64,000 nucleotides of DNA. Origin: Brasenia schreberi. Lineage: Eukaryota > Streptophyta > Magnoliopsida > Nymphaeales > Cabombaceae. The notes beneath the pieces are model-generated. The model was not told the origin of the DNA and made no database searches. It saw only the letters and a program-made list of their open reading frames with translations. The stretch's first letter is position 1, and each line of letters begins with the position of its first letter. The stretch spans positions 1,982,001 through 2,046,000 of the forward strand of contig JAYKKT010000047.1 of NCBI GenBank assembly GCA_036023115.1, in the 5' to 3' direction. Positions 45,778 through 61,696 of the stretch are shown one piece after another. A program made the translations under genes and the position numbers.

Positions 45778-48700
45778 CGCCCATGTAAGGGATCACCCTT
45801 GCATTAACATCCCAAGCCCAGATAAATGAGAAGTGTTGTGTTAGGCTTCCGACAGTCAGCGTAAAACTTTATCTGATTTTTATACGATGGATTACACAAA
45901 TTATGAACATTGCTTTGGGGCGTCCCTGCCTAGCGACGTGCTGCAAAGCCCGAATACAGTGATAGGTAAGCAAGGGCCACTATATTTTTGCTCGAATGTA
46001 GTGAATCAATTGCAAAGAAGGTTCCCACATCATGGATGGGTGTAGGTAAATAAGTTAGTCCCGCTACATTGCCGCCCGAATGTAGTCAATAATTTATAGA
46101 GGGAGTCTCTGCATTTTCAATATGGATGGATGCGGGGGATAAGGTAGCTAGACCTAGATAATAAGATTCGTATTGATTATTAGAATATCGAAACATTATC
46201 CGGTAAGCTAGTGGAGGTGGTAGATACTATGATTCGGAGAAAGATTCATATTCTATGTTTACAAGAAACAAAGTGGGTTGGAGAAAAAGCAAAGAAGATA
46301 GAGGATACAGGTTTTAATTTATGGTACTCAGGTAAGGAAAAGGCTTGAAACGGAGTTGCTATTATCATGAATAAAGATTTAAAGGATAGTGTAGTATACA
46401 TACAACGATATGGTGACTGAATCATGACATTGAAATTAGTGTTAGGAGCAGAGGTTTTGAATATAGCTTGTGCTTACGCACCTCAAGTAGGCCTAGAAGA
46501 TAGTATAAAGATAACTTTTTGAGAAGAGTTAGATAAGGTGATTCAAAGGATTCCATAAAGGGAGATGATAGGAGGAGACTTAAATAGAAATATCGGTAAA
46601 GAGGCATTAGGATATCAAGGTATTCATGGAAACTTTGGTTTTGGAGATAGAAATTAGGAAGGTAGGGAGATTTTACATTTTTGCTATGGCATTTGATCTC
46701 TTTATAGTCAATACAATCTTCAAAAATCGAGATGAACATTTAATTACTTATAAGAGTGGCTTGTCACAAACACAAATTGATTACTTTATTTGTAGAAGAA
46801 AGATAGAGTGCGTTGTAAAGATTGTAAAGTAATTACAGAAAAAAACTTAATCACCCAACATCGACTTTTAGTTATGGATTTATAAATAAAAAAATAGACA
46901 TAAAAGAAAAGAGTGCATCGAGTTATTCAGACTAAATGGTGGAACCTCAAAAGTGACAAAGAAGATATATTTAAACATAAAGTCCTTCAAGAAGATGCTT
47001 GGAATTATGTTGGTACACCTTGTGATATGTGGAACAATATGGCTATACATATTAGGAAAGTGGCGAAAGATGTGTTAGGCAAATCTAAGGGAGGTGTACC
47101 GGTACAAAAAGAAGCTTGGTGGTGGAGTGAAGTAATGCAAAATAAAATCAAGGCAAAGAGGGCATGTCACAAATTACATTATGCTACGAAAACTAGTGAA
47201 ACTTTAGAGGCTTCTAAGAAAACAAAGAAGGAAGCGAAAAAAGCGGTCAATGAAGCAAAAGGTAAAATTTGGGATGATTTAAATAAAAAAACTGAAGTTA
47301 AAAGAGGGTAAAAGAGATATTTTTAGGATAGCTAGGGTTAGAGATAAGAAAACTAAAGATCTTAATGTTGTTAGATGCATTAAAGACGATGATGGAAAAA
47401 TTTTAGTGACAAATGATGATGTAAGAAATAGATAGAAAAATTATTTTTATAACTTTTTATTGAAAATAAAGATGTTAGTATTAACTTAGGAGAGTTAGCC
47501 AAATCAAAAAAGTATATAAACCACAATTTCTACCAACATATTCAAAAGAATAAAGTCAAAGAGGCTCTTAAACATATGAAGGATGGTAAATTGGTAGGAC
47601 CGGATAATATTCCTATAGAAGTTTGAAAAATACTAGGAGAAATGGGTATCACTTGGCTCACAAGACTATTTAATGAAATATGGAGAAACCAAAAGATGCT
47701 CGAGTAATAGAGAGTGAGTATACTTTTACCCATATATAAGAACAAGGGATACATTTAGAATTGTGCGAATTATCGATATATCAAGTTAATGAGCCATACT
47801 ATGAAATTATAGGAAAGAATTATCGAACGTAGGTTAAGACAAGTATCAAGTACAACAGAGAACCAATTTGGATTCATGCCAAGCAGATCTACTGTTGAAG
47901 CGATTCATCTTTTGAGACGTCTTATGAAATATTTTAGAGAAAAAAAGAAAGACCTTCACATGATATTTATTGATCTAGAAAAAGTTTATGATAGGGTACC
48001 GAGGGAGGTTCTTTGGAGAACCTTAGAAAAAAGAGGTATCCCTTTGATATACATTAACCTTATAAGAGACATGTACGATGGTGCAAAAATATGTGTGACA
48101 AACTTTTTTGAAGTTAATATTGGGTAACATCAAGGATCAACTTTAAGTCTATACTTATTTATAATGGTGATTGATGAGTTAACAAAACATATTCAAGATG
48201 AAGTGCCTTGGTATATGTTATTTGCATATGATATTGTGCTAGTGGAAGAGTCTAAAGAAAAAGTTAATAGAAAATTGAAACTATGGAGAGAAGCATTAGA
48301 AAGCAAAGGCCTCCGACTTAGTAAAACAAAGACAAAATATATGGAATGTAAGTTTGACCATTTGATTATTTCAGAGGACATAAAAATTAAAATTAGCATA
48401 CATTGCATCCCCCCAAAGAAAAGTTTTAAATACCTAGATTCAATTTTTCAGAGTTATGGAAGAATTGATGTAGATGTTACACATAAAATTAATGTTGATT
48501 GGTTAAAATGAAGAGAAGCATCAGGTATTCTTTGTGATAAGAAGATATCATTAAAGTTAAAAGGTAAATATTATAGAGCAATAATTAGACCTGTTATGTT
48601 TTATGGTTTTGAGTTATGGGCATTTAACCAACATGTACAAAAGATGTTTGTGATAGAAATGAAGATGTTAGATGGATGAGTGGTCATACAAGAAAAAACC

Positions 48701-48845
48701 GTATTTATAATGAGGTTATTAAAAATAAATTAGGAGTTGCACCAATAGAGAATAAAATGAGAGAATATCGGGAAGATCAGAAAAAGAAGGTATGAAAAAT
48801 TAAATTTTGAAAGTATTAAAAGATGTAGAGGATGACCACAAAAGT
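45778..48845 (+). mobile_element. RTE LINE, nearly full length, decayed
   Basis: The leader at 45778-46170 is followed by a broken APE-type endonuclease (ILCLQETKWVGEKAKK near 46240; GGDLNRNIG near 46575), a linker (46913-47311) and the RT domain (47876-48510) with the expected FADD motif changed to FAYD near 48225. The C-terminal end after 48845 is missing. It contains many stops, several at Trp codons. Confidence 0.9.
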
Positions 48846-49887
48846 GTTATGATCTACAATCTTAAGAAATGAATCCTAGTACCTTCATGGACTCTCGAAC
48901 ACCTTTAGGTTCCATGCGGATCAGCAAAACTATGAAAGCACGATTTTGCATTGCATCAAATCCAGTATTATCTTTAGGCGTTTGATCCCTCCTCCAAAAC
49001 AACTTGAAAGAAAAGTAGCTGTCACTGAGAAAACCATTCCCATACTAACTTGGGCAGCTGCATGTATTCTTAGTCATCATTGTGCTCGATCTAGTTTCAC
49101 ATAGTATTTAACTGAAAAAGCGAGATCATATGTAACCATTTCCTTCCAAGGCATTTATGGCCTTTCTATCTGTTATTTAAGCGTTCATCTAAGTAATCTT
49201 ACTTGAACTCTGCCTCCGCAAAATCTCCAAAACACATTTAGTTTCTCTCTTTTCATCTCTACTGCTGTCGTTCATCTTCACTTTTTAAAGATGTGCAGCC
49301 AATCTCCTACGCGGCTTGAAGCAGCAGAAGGCTCAGTTATGTGGATTTAGTGGTACGCTAAATATCTTCCCATTTTGCAGCCAACCTCCTACTTGGGTGA
49401 TTATCGTTTCTTCGTGAAATCGATCAACTTGTTAAGGCTGAAAACCCCAGAGAAAATGAAAGTTCACGCTTTTCGCTCATCGAGGCTTGAAATCGACTGC
49501 GTAAGAGCTGACACTCTTCACGAAGTAGGGTCAAATTATCTTGCCAATTTGGTTAAAAATCGAAGAATGGAACCTAATTATAAATAACATATGAATATTC
49601 GAAGCCGGTTATCTTCATATCATAGATTCATATTTCTATTAATCGGATAAATTAGTTGCGGTTTAGTTCTTATTTCGATTTTTGTGTTTGTGTGTGTGGA
49701 CTCTCCATGGAAGGGAATTTTTCTAAAAAAGCAGAGATTATGCACTAACGGATTACTTCATGTTTACATTGAGCGTTTTGGATATTACCCTCTTGGGTGC
49801 GACAAATTTCATTCTTTCCATCCTCGCAGACAGTAGAAAAATTTGTTCTTCCTCGACAACTCAATCTGCTTTACAGCATTTCTTGGA
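48846..49887. other. Gene-free DNA downstream of the WRKY gene
   Basis: A 70-codon frame at 49375-49587 has no recognisable domain. The right-hand part should include the WRKY 3' UTR. Confidence 0.4.
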
Positions 49888-52577
<2,690 letters not shown>

Positions 52578-52730
52578 CTGAACTTCACTCAACATCCAAT
52601 CCAACCAAACTCCTGACTCTTTTCCTTTCTCCGCGGTATCGCCAACTCAAAAGAGAAGAAGAATAAAAAGAAGAGCAGAAGAGAAATCCAAATCTAACAC
52701 GTCTTCTTTCTCAAAGGGATCTATACTCGC
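52578..52730 (-). other. WRKY 5' leader
   Basis: CT-rich on the minus strand, between the TATA box and the ATG. No upstream ATG was followed in detail. Confidence 0.5.
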
Positions 52731-52739
52731 TTATATAAC
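52731..52739 (-). promoter_or_regulatory. TATA box of the WRKY gene
   Basis: 'ttatataag' on the minus strand, about 155 bp before the ATG and upstream of the CT-rich leader. Confidence 0.7.
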
Positions 52740-52767
52740 AACCGTAGAGAAGACGGAGAAAGGATTT

Positions 52768-52980
52768 AACGTCACACTGCAGACGTCATGCAAAAGTACA
52801 TCATTGAGGTGGAGATGAACCCCTTGAAGAAAATGACAAGTTAACGTCATTCCTTCATGTTGATATGTCCAACAAGAGACTCCCTTGACCTTGATCGGAT
52901 CCAAACTTCTCGTAGATCCACTTGACTCCTATGATCCTTTCCTGAATTTGGCTAATGGATGTCAATATAATGATGACGTA
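52768..52980 (-). promoter_or_regulatory. TGACG and W-box cluster in the WRKY promoter
   Basis: TGACG cores (bZIP/TGA-type) at 52768-52774, 52782-52789 (gacgtcat), 52843-52849 and near 52974; W boxes at 52885-52890 (TTGACC) and 52922-52927 (TTGACT). They are closely spaced upstream of the TATA box and fit salicylate-linked and WRKY auto- or cross-regulation, which is known for this family. Confidence 0.5.
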
Positions 52981-53411
52981 TTTGGTTTGAGTAGGCCTAT
53001 TAAGTCCAATTATGTACTCAAGAGAAATTCCTCACTCCTATGCGCACGTGGCATGTTCAACTATTTTTCCTGTAGGCCCCATGAATTCATGTAGAACGAA
53101 CACATGAAAGTTTTATTATCGTAATGGAGATTGAAGCTCCAAGAGCAATCCCACTATTTTCTGTACATAGAATATTTTTACTTCTTTAGTCATAGTTTCC
53201 TCCAATTTTGTCATAGTAGGTATTTGCTTATATTGTTTCTTTTGGTAGTTAAGTGTATTAGGTATCCAGTAATGTAAGTGTCTTAGTAGAAAACTTTGCA
53301 ATAAACAGTGATGAAAACTCTTTGCAACATTTGATGGGAGATCACCTTGACATACAAACTAAAGGTCACTAAGTGATGGATTTGAGGATGTTTCCTTACC
53401 AACCTTGTGAG
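52981..53411. other. Distal WRKY upstream region
   Basis: No further recognisable element. Confidence 0.35.
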
Positions 53412-55190
53412 TATGATAGGAATTCAAGAGTATGTAAAGACAAAATGAACAAAGCCAACCAGGATGTGCAGTCAATCTAGAGGACATGGATTTATTGAGA
53501 ACCAACTAGTCCAACTCATTACTTTGTATCGATCCATCTACTCCAACTTGGAACCAACAGGTAAGAATAGGATTCCAAGAGATCTAAGCATCAATTATTA
53601 TTAGCTAACTTATTGAATAAGAGTTAATTTCGTGCATTAACAAGAAGCATTAGATTCCCTAGCAGTTAAAATGCTCTTCTCTTTTTCCAAGTACTCATTA
53701 AGTGCTTTATGCAACTCCTAGGCAACAATAGTTAGTTAATAATTTTAAATTAATTAGGACACAATTTTCAAAAATTGGAGCATTTAATTTTAGTGCTCAG
53801 CTTAGGGGGTTGTTCTAATCTATATGAACTCATCCATATGAATGAAAACAAAAGTGATGATTTCGTACAGAGTTTGTGTATTTCAAATCTCTCTCTTATC
53901 CTTAACCGGTGTGTGCGTGGGGTAAGAGTTGGTGAGTCTTATCCAACTCGTGGGTGAGAGTGTGTGTTGTTGAGTTACATCGAACAAGTATGTGTGCGTG
54001 AGCCCACTCAAAACATGTTCAGCTACTTACATATGCAAGCATGTGATGCATTCGTGATCCCAAATTCAAGAGTGTGCATATTGGAGCATCATTTTGATGC
54101 TTTCACTTAATAAGGCTCCTCTCGACTTGCGATTCACATCTGTTCTTATTTCATATTCTAAACAAACCAAAACCAAAACGGGACATGCCTAGATACATAT
54201 ATTTCCAATAACCGGAGAATTTTGAAATCAAGCTTTCTTAGTAGACGGCTTCTTGTACTTTCTCTAGACTTTTTTGAATTTTCATCCATCTTTCACAATT
54301 TCTATGTTCAGACAAAGCAGACCATCGTTTGGAGACCATTTGGATTTATTTAGATGTTTCCTCTATATATTCATTTTCTATATTTCACTGTTTACGGAAT
54401 CATGTTCATACAAATTACGGTTGAACCAACGATTAAGTTATTAGAGAAAAAAAAAAGTGTAACACCCATAAAAGATAAAATCATGAAGACATACTTAAAG
54501 GGGTTCGACAAACAGGGAGAGTTAGTCAAATATTGAAACTACGAGTAGAAGGTGGGAGTAGACATCATCAGTTTTTGATTGTTTCAACTGAAACTGAACC
54601 GTGTCATGAACCTATAAAACTGGAACCGAAACCGGGAACCCCCCAGGTCTGTTCCTGTTTTACTTCTTACAAAACCGAAAGTATTTTTTTTTAATTTTTA
54701 ATCTTTAATAAAAGTGCCATTTTGGGTGGTTCTGGATTCAAATTGGAATTGTTTTATAACTAACCTAGGTTGGTTCGATACGATTGCAGGTTTTCAACTA
54801 ATCAAAATCATAAGTATAAGTAATTAAATATGAGACCTTACGGCTCCCTTGTACTAAAAAAACCAATCAATCATCATCTTGCACGCACTCACACATAGAG
54901 AGAGATGAATAATATGACGCCATTCTCTACATCAGGTGGGAGAGGGACCGATAGTGAGGCTGCGTGACTAACAAGGGGAATATGAAATCATCAAATAATA
55001 CGTCATGCATATGATCTCATGCGCCAATCTCATTGAGAAGACTGACTTTCGTGTTATATGTCTTTATTACAATCTGAATAACGTGGTCTGCGTGCAAGGT
55101 TATGGACCCACTTTAGGGCGAGGAAAGACATGAGTCTCACTGGAAACAGTGACAGATCCAGAAATCTGTATAGGGTGAGGTGAATAGTAA
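53412..55190. repeat. 1.75-kb duplicated block, copy 1
   Basis: From 'tatgataggaattcaagag' to 'gggtgaggtgaatagt' it matches 59728-61515 in the same order and direction, with small indels. It contains a short frame ending IMKTYLKGFDKQGELVKY (54354-54536). Copy 1 lacks the (TA)n present in copy 2. Solo-LTR fragments are one explanation. Confidence 0.8.
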
Positions 55191-57246
55191 TATTTAAAAT
55201 CATACCTACCACTGTGACATGCTATTTATGTTGGTATAATGAGTATGATTTAAAAATTTTAAGAATTAAAAAAGTATGAATAATAATATTGTTGTGTATG
55301 CTTTTTAAAAGTAATAGTCGAAACCGAGAGGACAACATACGTGTTCTTCTTCTTCATATAGATGGAGCTCCGCAACATTACAAGGCTACTGGGATCACTG
55401 TAGGGAACACCGAATTCCTAGTTTTCTTGGCGTGAAGAGGTTTAAGGATTCTTAACACGCCTAATCCCGAACTCGACGTTCGCTCTCGAAAACTGAAACA
55501 CCAAAGGATCACCGTATCATTTAAGATTTCCGGCACTCAACAAATGCATAGTGAATATGTACCAAACACACGGTTTCACCTGAGAGCTTGTAATAATCAG
55601 TAACGTGTGGCTGTCCCCCACCCGAAACCGAAGATGATAAACAAAAAGGTATAGCGAACGTTTGAATGCATGGAGCAACTATCGCACTTCAAATTTTTTC
55701 CGGCCATTGTTTCCGATGAAAAGTCTTTCGAGGATTATTGCTACACGAATTCCAGGTAAAGAGTTCTTCGTCTTTTCTTAAGTCGCTTTCAAAGCTACAG
55801 GAAAACGAAGGAAGTGGGAAAGATATTATTTGCACTTAATTTACACGACGTTTATTTGGCTTGTTCCGGCACGAAAAGTCTTCGTCTTTTCTTGAGATCA
55901 TAGACATGACGTAATATCAAATGATTCCATGATCCCCCGCTTGGTCATATTGACCTCTTTATCGCCCTTTTCTTGTTATATTTTTGCTTTTTAGTTTTCC
56001 TTTTTTTTTTGTTACATTATGATAGACATATCTGGTTCCAGGCTGCTTGGAACCGGAACTGAATCACCTCCGGATCGGTTTTGAGGTGGTTCTAGTTCTG
56101 GTTTCATAACCATTTCAATTCTTTTTTAAAACGACAAATATGTTCCCTCGGAATCAAACTCCCCACCAACTTCGACGGTAGAACACTCCCCATCTTGTGT
56201 TAATAAGTGTTGGAACTATCTGTTCTAGGTTGATTTTTGGATACCATGAACCATATTCAAATTGGGGAGTCTTCAGTTCTGGTTACGATTCTGATATCGG
56301 TTCCAGTTATCTCTGGTTCCGTCGACAATATGGGTTCCAATTTGAACCATTGGGCTTGTCCAAATCAGTCATGTCTATATTATGAAGTCTACTCTCTTTT
56401 ACAACTGGATAGACTTTTTTAGTTTTCCTGCAATCAGGAATTGAGACCGAGCCGATTCCGGTTCCATTTTGAATCCTAAACTGCTCAAAACCAAAAAAAA
56501 ACGTTCATTTTTTTGGAATTTTAAAAAAATGGAAGAAATGAAAACAGTGGTTTCTAGTGTGATTCAATCACAATTGAAATGAAAGTTAAATGGAACCGAA
56601 CTGGATGATCCCTTGTTTTATATCCGGTTTGACATGTTTCGATTCCAGCTGGTTCTTAGCTCGGTCTATTTCTGTTGGAACCACGCGGCTGGCTCGAAAC
56701 CGGCCATGTCTCGGTCGGATCTCCACAAGGATAAAAAGACCATCTTGACGTCAAACGACCGGTGGGAGTCTTGAGTTAAAATTCAACACTGAATTGAATG
56801 TAGGTAATTTCTTCAAGGAAAGTTTCCAAAATACCCTAAAATTTTGACTTGAATTCAACTGACTGCACCAAAGTTTGAGTACTATTCAATTTTCTCATAT
56901 ATGCAAGTTTTGGATAAAATAAACCTCCCTTTATGTTATACTGCGTTAACATATTCCCATGGTTAGGGCTGGCAATAAAAACATAACACGAAAACCCAGT
57001 AAGAACACAACCCAGAAAAGTCGTGTCTGTTTTCATCGAAAAGTAACAAGAAAAGAAATTCTGTCACGTGTTTGGGTTGACCTGCTTTTCATACAAACAC
57101 AAACTAACACGACCCATACAAAAAACAAAACACGACGTTGCTTGCAATATAACCCTCAATACGAACATGACCCAAAAGTTCCACTTCTTTCTTGTCCGAA
57201 GTAACACGATAAGATCGAGTCATATACTTTCGTATTCATAGACTAG
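55191..57246. other. Gene-free spacer of the duplicated block
   Basis: Contains 'ggttctggttccg'-like words around 56030-56740 and 'aacacgacccat' words at 57000-57230. The frames are short and unrecognisable. Confidence 0.4.
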
Positions 57247-57375
57247 CTTTTTCTTTTTTGTTATAAGAGGAGACCCAAGCCTAACACACACCCACATGCA
57301 CCCTCTGGGAATCGAATTCCCCACCACAAAAAATGACACCAGAGCACCCTACCGTTGAGCTAACGCTCCGGGTGC
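57247..57375 (-). mobile_element. tRNA-derived SINE, family A
   Basis: 'tttttgttataagaggag' head, 'cccaagcctaac', B-box-like and A-box-like 'gttagctcaacgg' on the minus strand. The flanks catagactag and catagattag form a 10-bp duplication with one mismatch. Confidence 0.8.
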
Positions 57376-57641
57376 CATAGATTAGACTTTATATGAATGC
57401 AAAATGAACATAACCCGAACACAAAATTCCATCACTACCTATATTATTTCATGTTTTTAAATTCCATGCATTTTCGCACAACCAGCCATAGCTAACCAGC
57501 AATAGTGACTGACCCAGTCAACCCTGCCCCATCCGGCCCGAACCGAGCCCAAGAGGGAAATACCTGAATCCAAAACTGATATGGCCGTGTATGTTGATAA
57601 GATGACCTGATCCGTACCTGACCCGACATTTGCCCTGACCC

Positions 57642-57747
<106 letters not shown>

Positions 57748-57769
57748 CCTCATTTACTTTACCTTGCAT

Positions 57770-58160
57770 TAATAGTGCACCAATGCATCAAATTTGAACC
57801 ATCTTATCAAAGAATCAAATAATTAACATTTAATTTTGAAAAGCAAAAGTACATATTATATATTATTAATAATATGTACATTTTGGACCATTCCATTATA
57901 TGTACTTTGGTTTTCAAAATTCAAAAAATTTATATTTAAAAGATAACTTGGGTAGATTGGTGCACCACTCTTCATGTACCAATTTCAGATCTTCTCTCTA
58001 TATAGCTATCAAAGAATCAAAAAATTAATATTTAAAGATGAAAAGCAAAAATTACATATTATTATATGTACTTTTGTATCATTTATCATATATTTTAATT
58101 TTTTAAATTAAAAAATATATTCAAAAAATAACTTAGGTGAATCTATGCATGACTCATGGT
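57770..58160. repeat. Two-unit AT-rich tandem repeat, about 200-bp period
   Basis: 'atcaaagaatcaaa', 'gaaaagcaaaa', 'acatattat', 'atatgtactttt' and 'aacttgggtaga' recur in order in two successive units. Confidence 0.65.
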
Positions 58161-59727
58161 ATACCAATTTCTTATTTCCTCTCTTTTTATATATATATAA
58201 CTGATTTTGTCTCGTACTCATTGGAGAAAAGAGAACCTGAACTCATACCCACCCCATTAAGGTTCAGGTTGACACCCGTGTCCGACCCGACCCATTACCA
58301 TCCCTACCTAAAAGGTCCCTCGACTTCGAACCTATACAAATATCGGGGTTGGTTGGAAAATTGTGGAGGCCTTTGAAAATTTTCCTCTGTTTTGGATGTC
58401 TATTTGAAGTTCAACGAAGCCACCAAGCAAGTCAAGCACACCGAGCAAAAAGCGGGCGCCGCCTCCCACGCAGCGCTGTTTCGAACTCACGTATTTTCGG
58501 CCTTTTTGTCTGCTTCAATAGTAGCTCACTCACGCCCACAATCGAGTTGTGGTAGTTAACATTTTCAATTTTTCTAAATAATGAAGCTTTTCCCCATATA
58601 ATAAAAAATAAAAAAAATTATACAAGCCACCATTTTCACAGTGTATATACCATTGCTGCCTCTCCCTCTCTCTCTCTCTCTTTCTCCATACTGCATGAAC
58701 TATATTGGCCGTGAAACCGAAACAGGTTGAACCGGCCCCAGAACAAGACCTCACGGTCCAGTTATCGCTCATAATATTTGGAAACCAGTTCAAAACCAAA
58801 ATTAGAACTGACAATTTCTAACTATAGCTAAATATTTGTTTCAAAACTTATTTTGGCAGAATGACCTATAGTGCAAGGTTGTGGTTGGTGGGAGTTTGAG
58901 TCCCAAAGAAGGCATTGTCTTTTTAAAAAAAATGCTTTTTTAAACTGCACTAATGATTTGGGGATGTATCTCAACCAAAACTGAACTGCTCTGAAACCAT
59001 AACCAGAACTACCTCTAAGGGCGACTCCGTTCTTTACGTGGGCATCAATGAGGATAAAAAGACAATAACTTGAAACTTAATACAAGCAAGTCTAACTCGG
59101 TCATGAACAACAGTCACACTGAATCGATCGACCTGGTACCCGTTCTTAGGCCCGATGCCAAGAGGAAGCATACATCCCCGCCATCATTCACGCCACCTAG
59201 CACTCTGATAGAGATCCTAAACAAGTGGCATCTCACTTCAACAACTACCTAACAACTAGTTTTTGTCTATTAACTAACTGGACAGCAACTTAACTGCTAG
59301 TTTGAACAATTAATACAATGTTTTGTTTAATGATTGATCGGGCGGCAACATTAACTCCTGCCTTCTCTTTTATTTGACAGCTGATGAGACATGTTCTCAT
59401 CTATAAAATCACACTAGATCTCTAAGACACCCTTTATTGCTCTATCAAGTGAAATACGAGTTTTTATTTGCTTATCAAGTCCTTCAGTAAGGTTTGTGGT
59501 GTGTTTCCTTCTCTCTCAACTCATCAGGTAGGTTGTAGCATTGGAGTGCTAGAATAATGGTTGTTCACTCTTACTTTCACCTCTCCTCTCACCTATTCTT
59601 CATGTTTCATCTTTCAGTTTACCAGGTTCATTCTCCTTATTAGTCCCGTTTGTGTCGGAGAATCTCTTAAAAACTAGAAATTGTTGCAACCAGAACGTGT
59701 AACAATCGTTTGGTTCGCATAATTTTA
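58161..59727. other. Gene-free intergenic DNA with a SINE-like stretch
   Basis: At 58858-58930, 'agtgcaaggttgtggttgg' and 'ggagtttgagtcccaaag' then A-rich sequence look like a degraded SINE. 'ctataaaatcac' at 59400 is TATA-like. No gene is supported. Confidence 0.4.
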
Positions 59728-61515
59728 TATGATAGGAATCCAAGAGCAAGCTGAGACGAGTTAGGTGAAGCCAATAAGGATGTGCAATCAATCCATAGGA
59801 CAAGAATTTATTGTGCACCAACTGGTCCAACTCAGTACTTTGGGTCGATTCGTTTAACCCAACCTGAAACCAACTCAAGCAACCAAGAATAGGATTCTAG
59901 AAAATCTAAGCATCAATTATTATTAGCCAACCAATTGAATTAAAAACAAGAGTTAATTTCTCATCTTTCCAAGAAGCATTAGATTTCCTAGGAATTAAAT
60001 GCTCTTTTCTTTTTATTTGTAGTCATTAAATGCTTTATGCAACAATAGTTAGTTAGCAATTTTAAATTAATTAGGACATAATTTTCAATGTTTTAAAAAT
60101 TGCAGCATTTAGTTTTAGTGCTAAACTTAGAGGGTTGTTCTAATCTATATAAACCTATCCTATGAATGAAAACGAAAGTGGTGATTTCATACATAGTTTG
60201 TGTATTTCAAATCTCTCTTATCCTTAACCAGTGAGTGAGTCGGGCTTTATCACCTTGGTGAGTCATATCGATTATGTGGCAGACCATGTGTGCGTGAGTG
60301 AGAGTTGGTGAGTCATATCCAACTCGTGGGTGAGAGTGTAAAGTCACATCCAATAAGTGTGTGTGACAGCGAACTCACTCAAAACATGTTCAATTACTTA
60401 CATGTGTGAACCTCTTATGCATTGGTGAGCCCAAATTCAAGAGTGTATGCATATTGGAGCATCATTTGATGCTTTGGCTTAACCAGGATCCTCTCGACTT
60501 GCAATTTACATAAATTCTGATTTCAGATTCCAAACAAACCAAAACCGGAACGGGAATGCCTAAATACATATATTTCCAATAACCAGAGAATTTTGAAATC
60601 AAACTTTCTTAGTAGACGGCTTCTTGTACTTTCTATTGACTTTTTTGAATTTTCATCTATCTTTCACAATTTCTATGTTCAGACAAAGCAGACCATCGTT
60701 TGGAGACCATTTGGATTTATTTAGATGTTTCCTCCATATATTCATTTTCTATATTTCACTGTTTACAGGAATCATGTTCATACAAATTAAGGTTGAACCA
60801 ACGATTAAGTTATTAGAGAGAAAAAAAAGTGTAACACCCATAAAAGATAAAATCATGAAGACATACTTAAAGGGGTTCGACAAACAGGGAAAGTTAGTCA
60901 AATGTTGAAACTACGAGTAGAAGGTGGGAGTAGACATCATCAGTTTTTGATGGTTTCAACTGAAACTGAACCGTGTCATGAACCTATAAAACTGGAACCG
61001 AAACCGGGAACCCCCCAGGTCTGTTCCTGTTTTACTTCTTACAAAACCGAAAGTATTTTTTAATTTTTTAATATTTAATAAAAGTATCGTTTTGGGTGAT
61101 TCTGGATTCAAATCGGAACTGTTCTATAACTGACCTAGGTTGGTTCAATACAATTGTAGGTTCTCAACTAATCAAAACTGTCTGTTCCGATTTACCCAGA
61201 ATCGGACATGTCTAGGTGAAAGTAATTAAATATGTGACCTTACGGTTACCTTGTACTAAAAAAAACAATCAATCATCATCTTGTGCACACACATGCACAC
61301 ACACACACACATATATATATATACATACATATATACATATATACATACATACATATATATATATACATACATATATATACATATATATATAGACTTTCAT
61401 GTTATATGTCTTAATTACAATATGAATTATGGACCCACTTTAGGGCGAGGTAAGACATGGGCCTCACTCGAAACAGTGACAGATCCAGAAATCTGTATAG
61501 GGTGAGGTGAATAGT
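59728..61515. repeat. 1.75-kb duplicated block, copy 2
   Basis: Direct repeat of 53412-55190. It includes TATA-like 'ctatataaacc' (60145) and a frame ending IMKTYLKGFDKQGKLVK (60624-60908). A CA/TA microsatellite (61286-61391) replaces unique sequence of copy 1. Confidence 0.8.
61286..61391. repeat. (CA)n and interrupted (TA)n microsatellite
   Basis: CA units followed by TATACATA steps. Confidence 0.9.
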
Positions 61516-61650
61516 CCTTAGGGCTTTTAAGATGGCATGAGAGATACATTATCACAGATTTAATCATGAAATATAGTGCTTTTCATTTTATTTTCAAATT
61601 TTGGGAAAGGCGAGATTGCCCCACTTTGTCTCAATGTAGATCTGTCATTG
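61474..61650. mobile_element. hAT-like MITE
   Basis: 'cagtgacagatc' and (reverse complement) 'caatgacagatc' ends. Copy 1 of the duplicated block has only the left part, so the element is truncated there. No exact duplication was resolved. Confidence 0.6.
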
Positions 61651-61696
61651 ATTCAAAATCAATTCAAAATCTAAAAATTCTTGGGTCGGTTATTGT

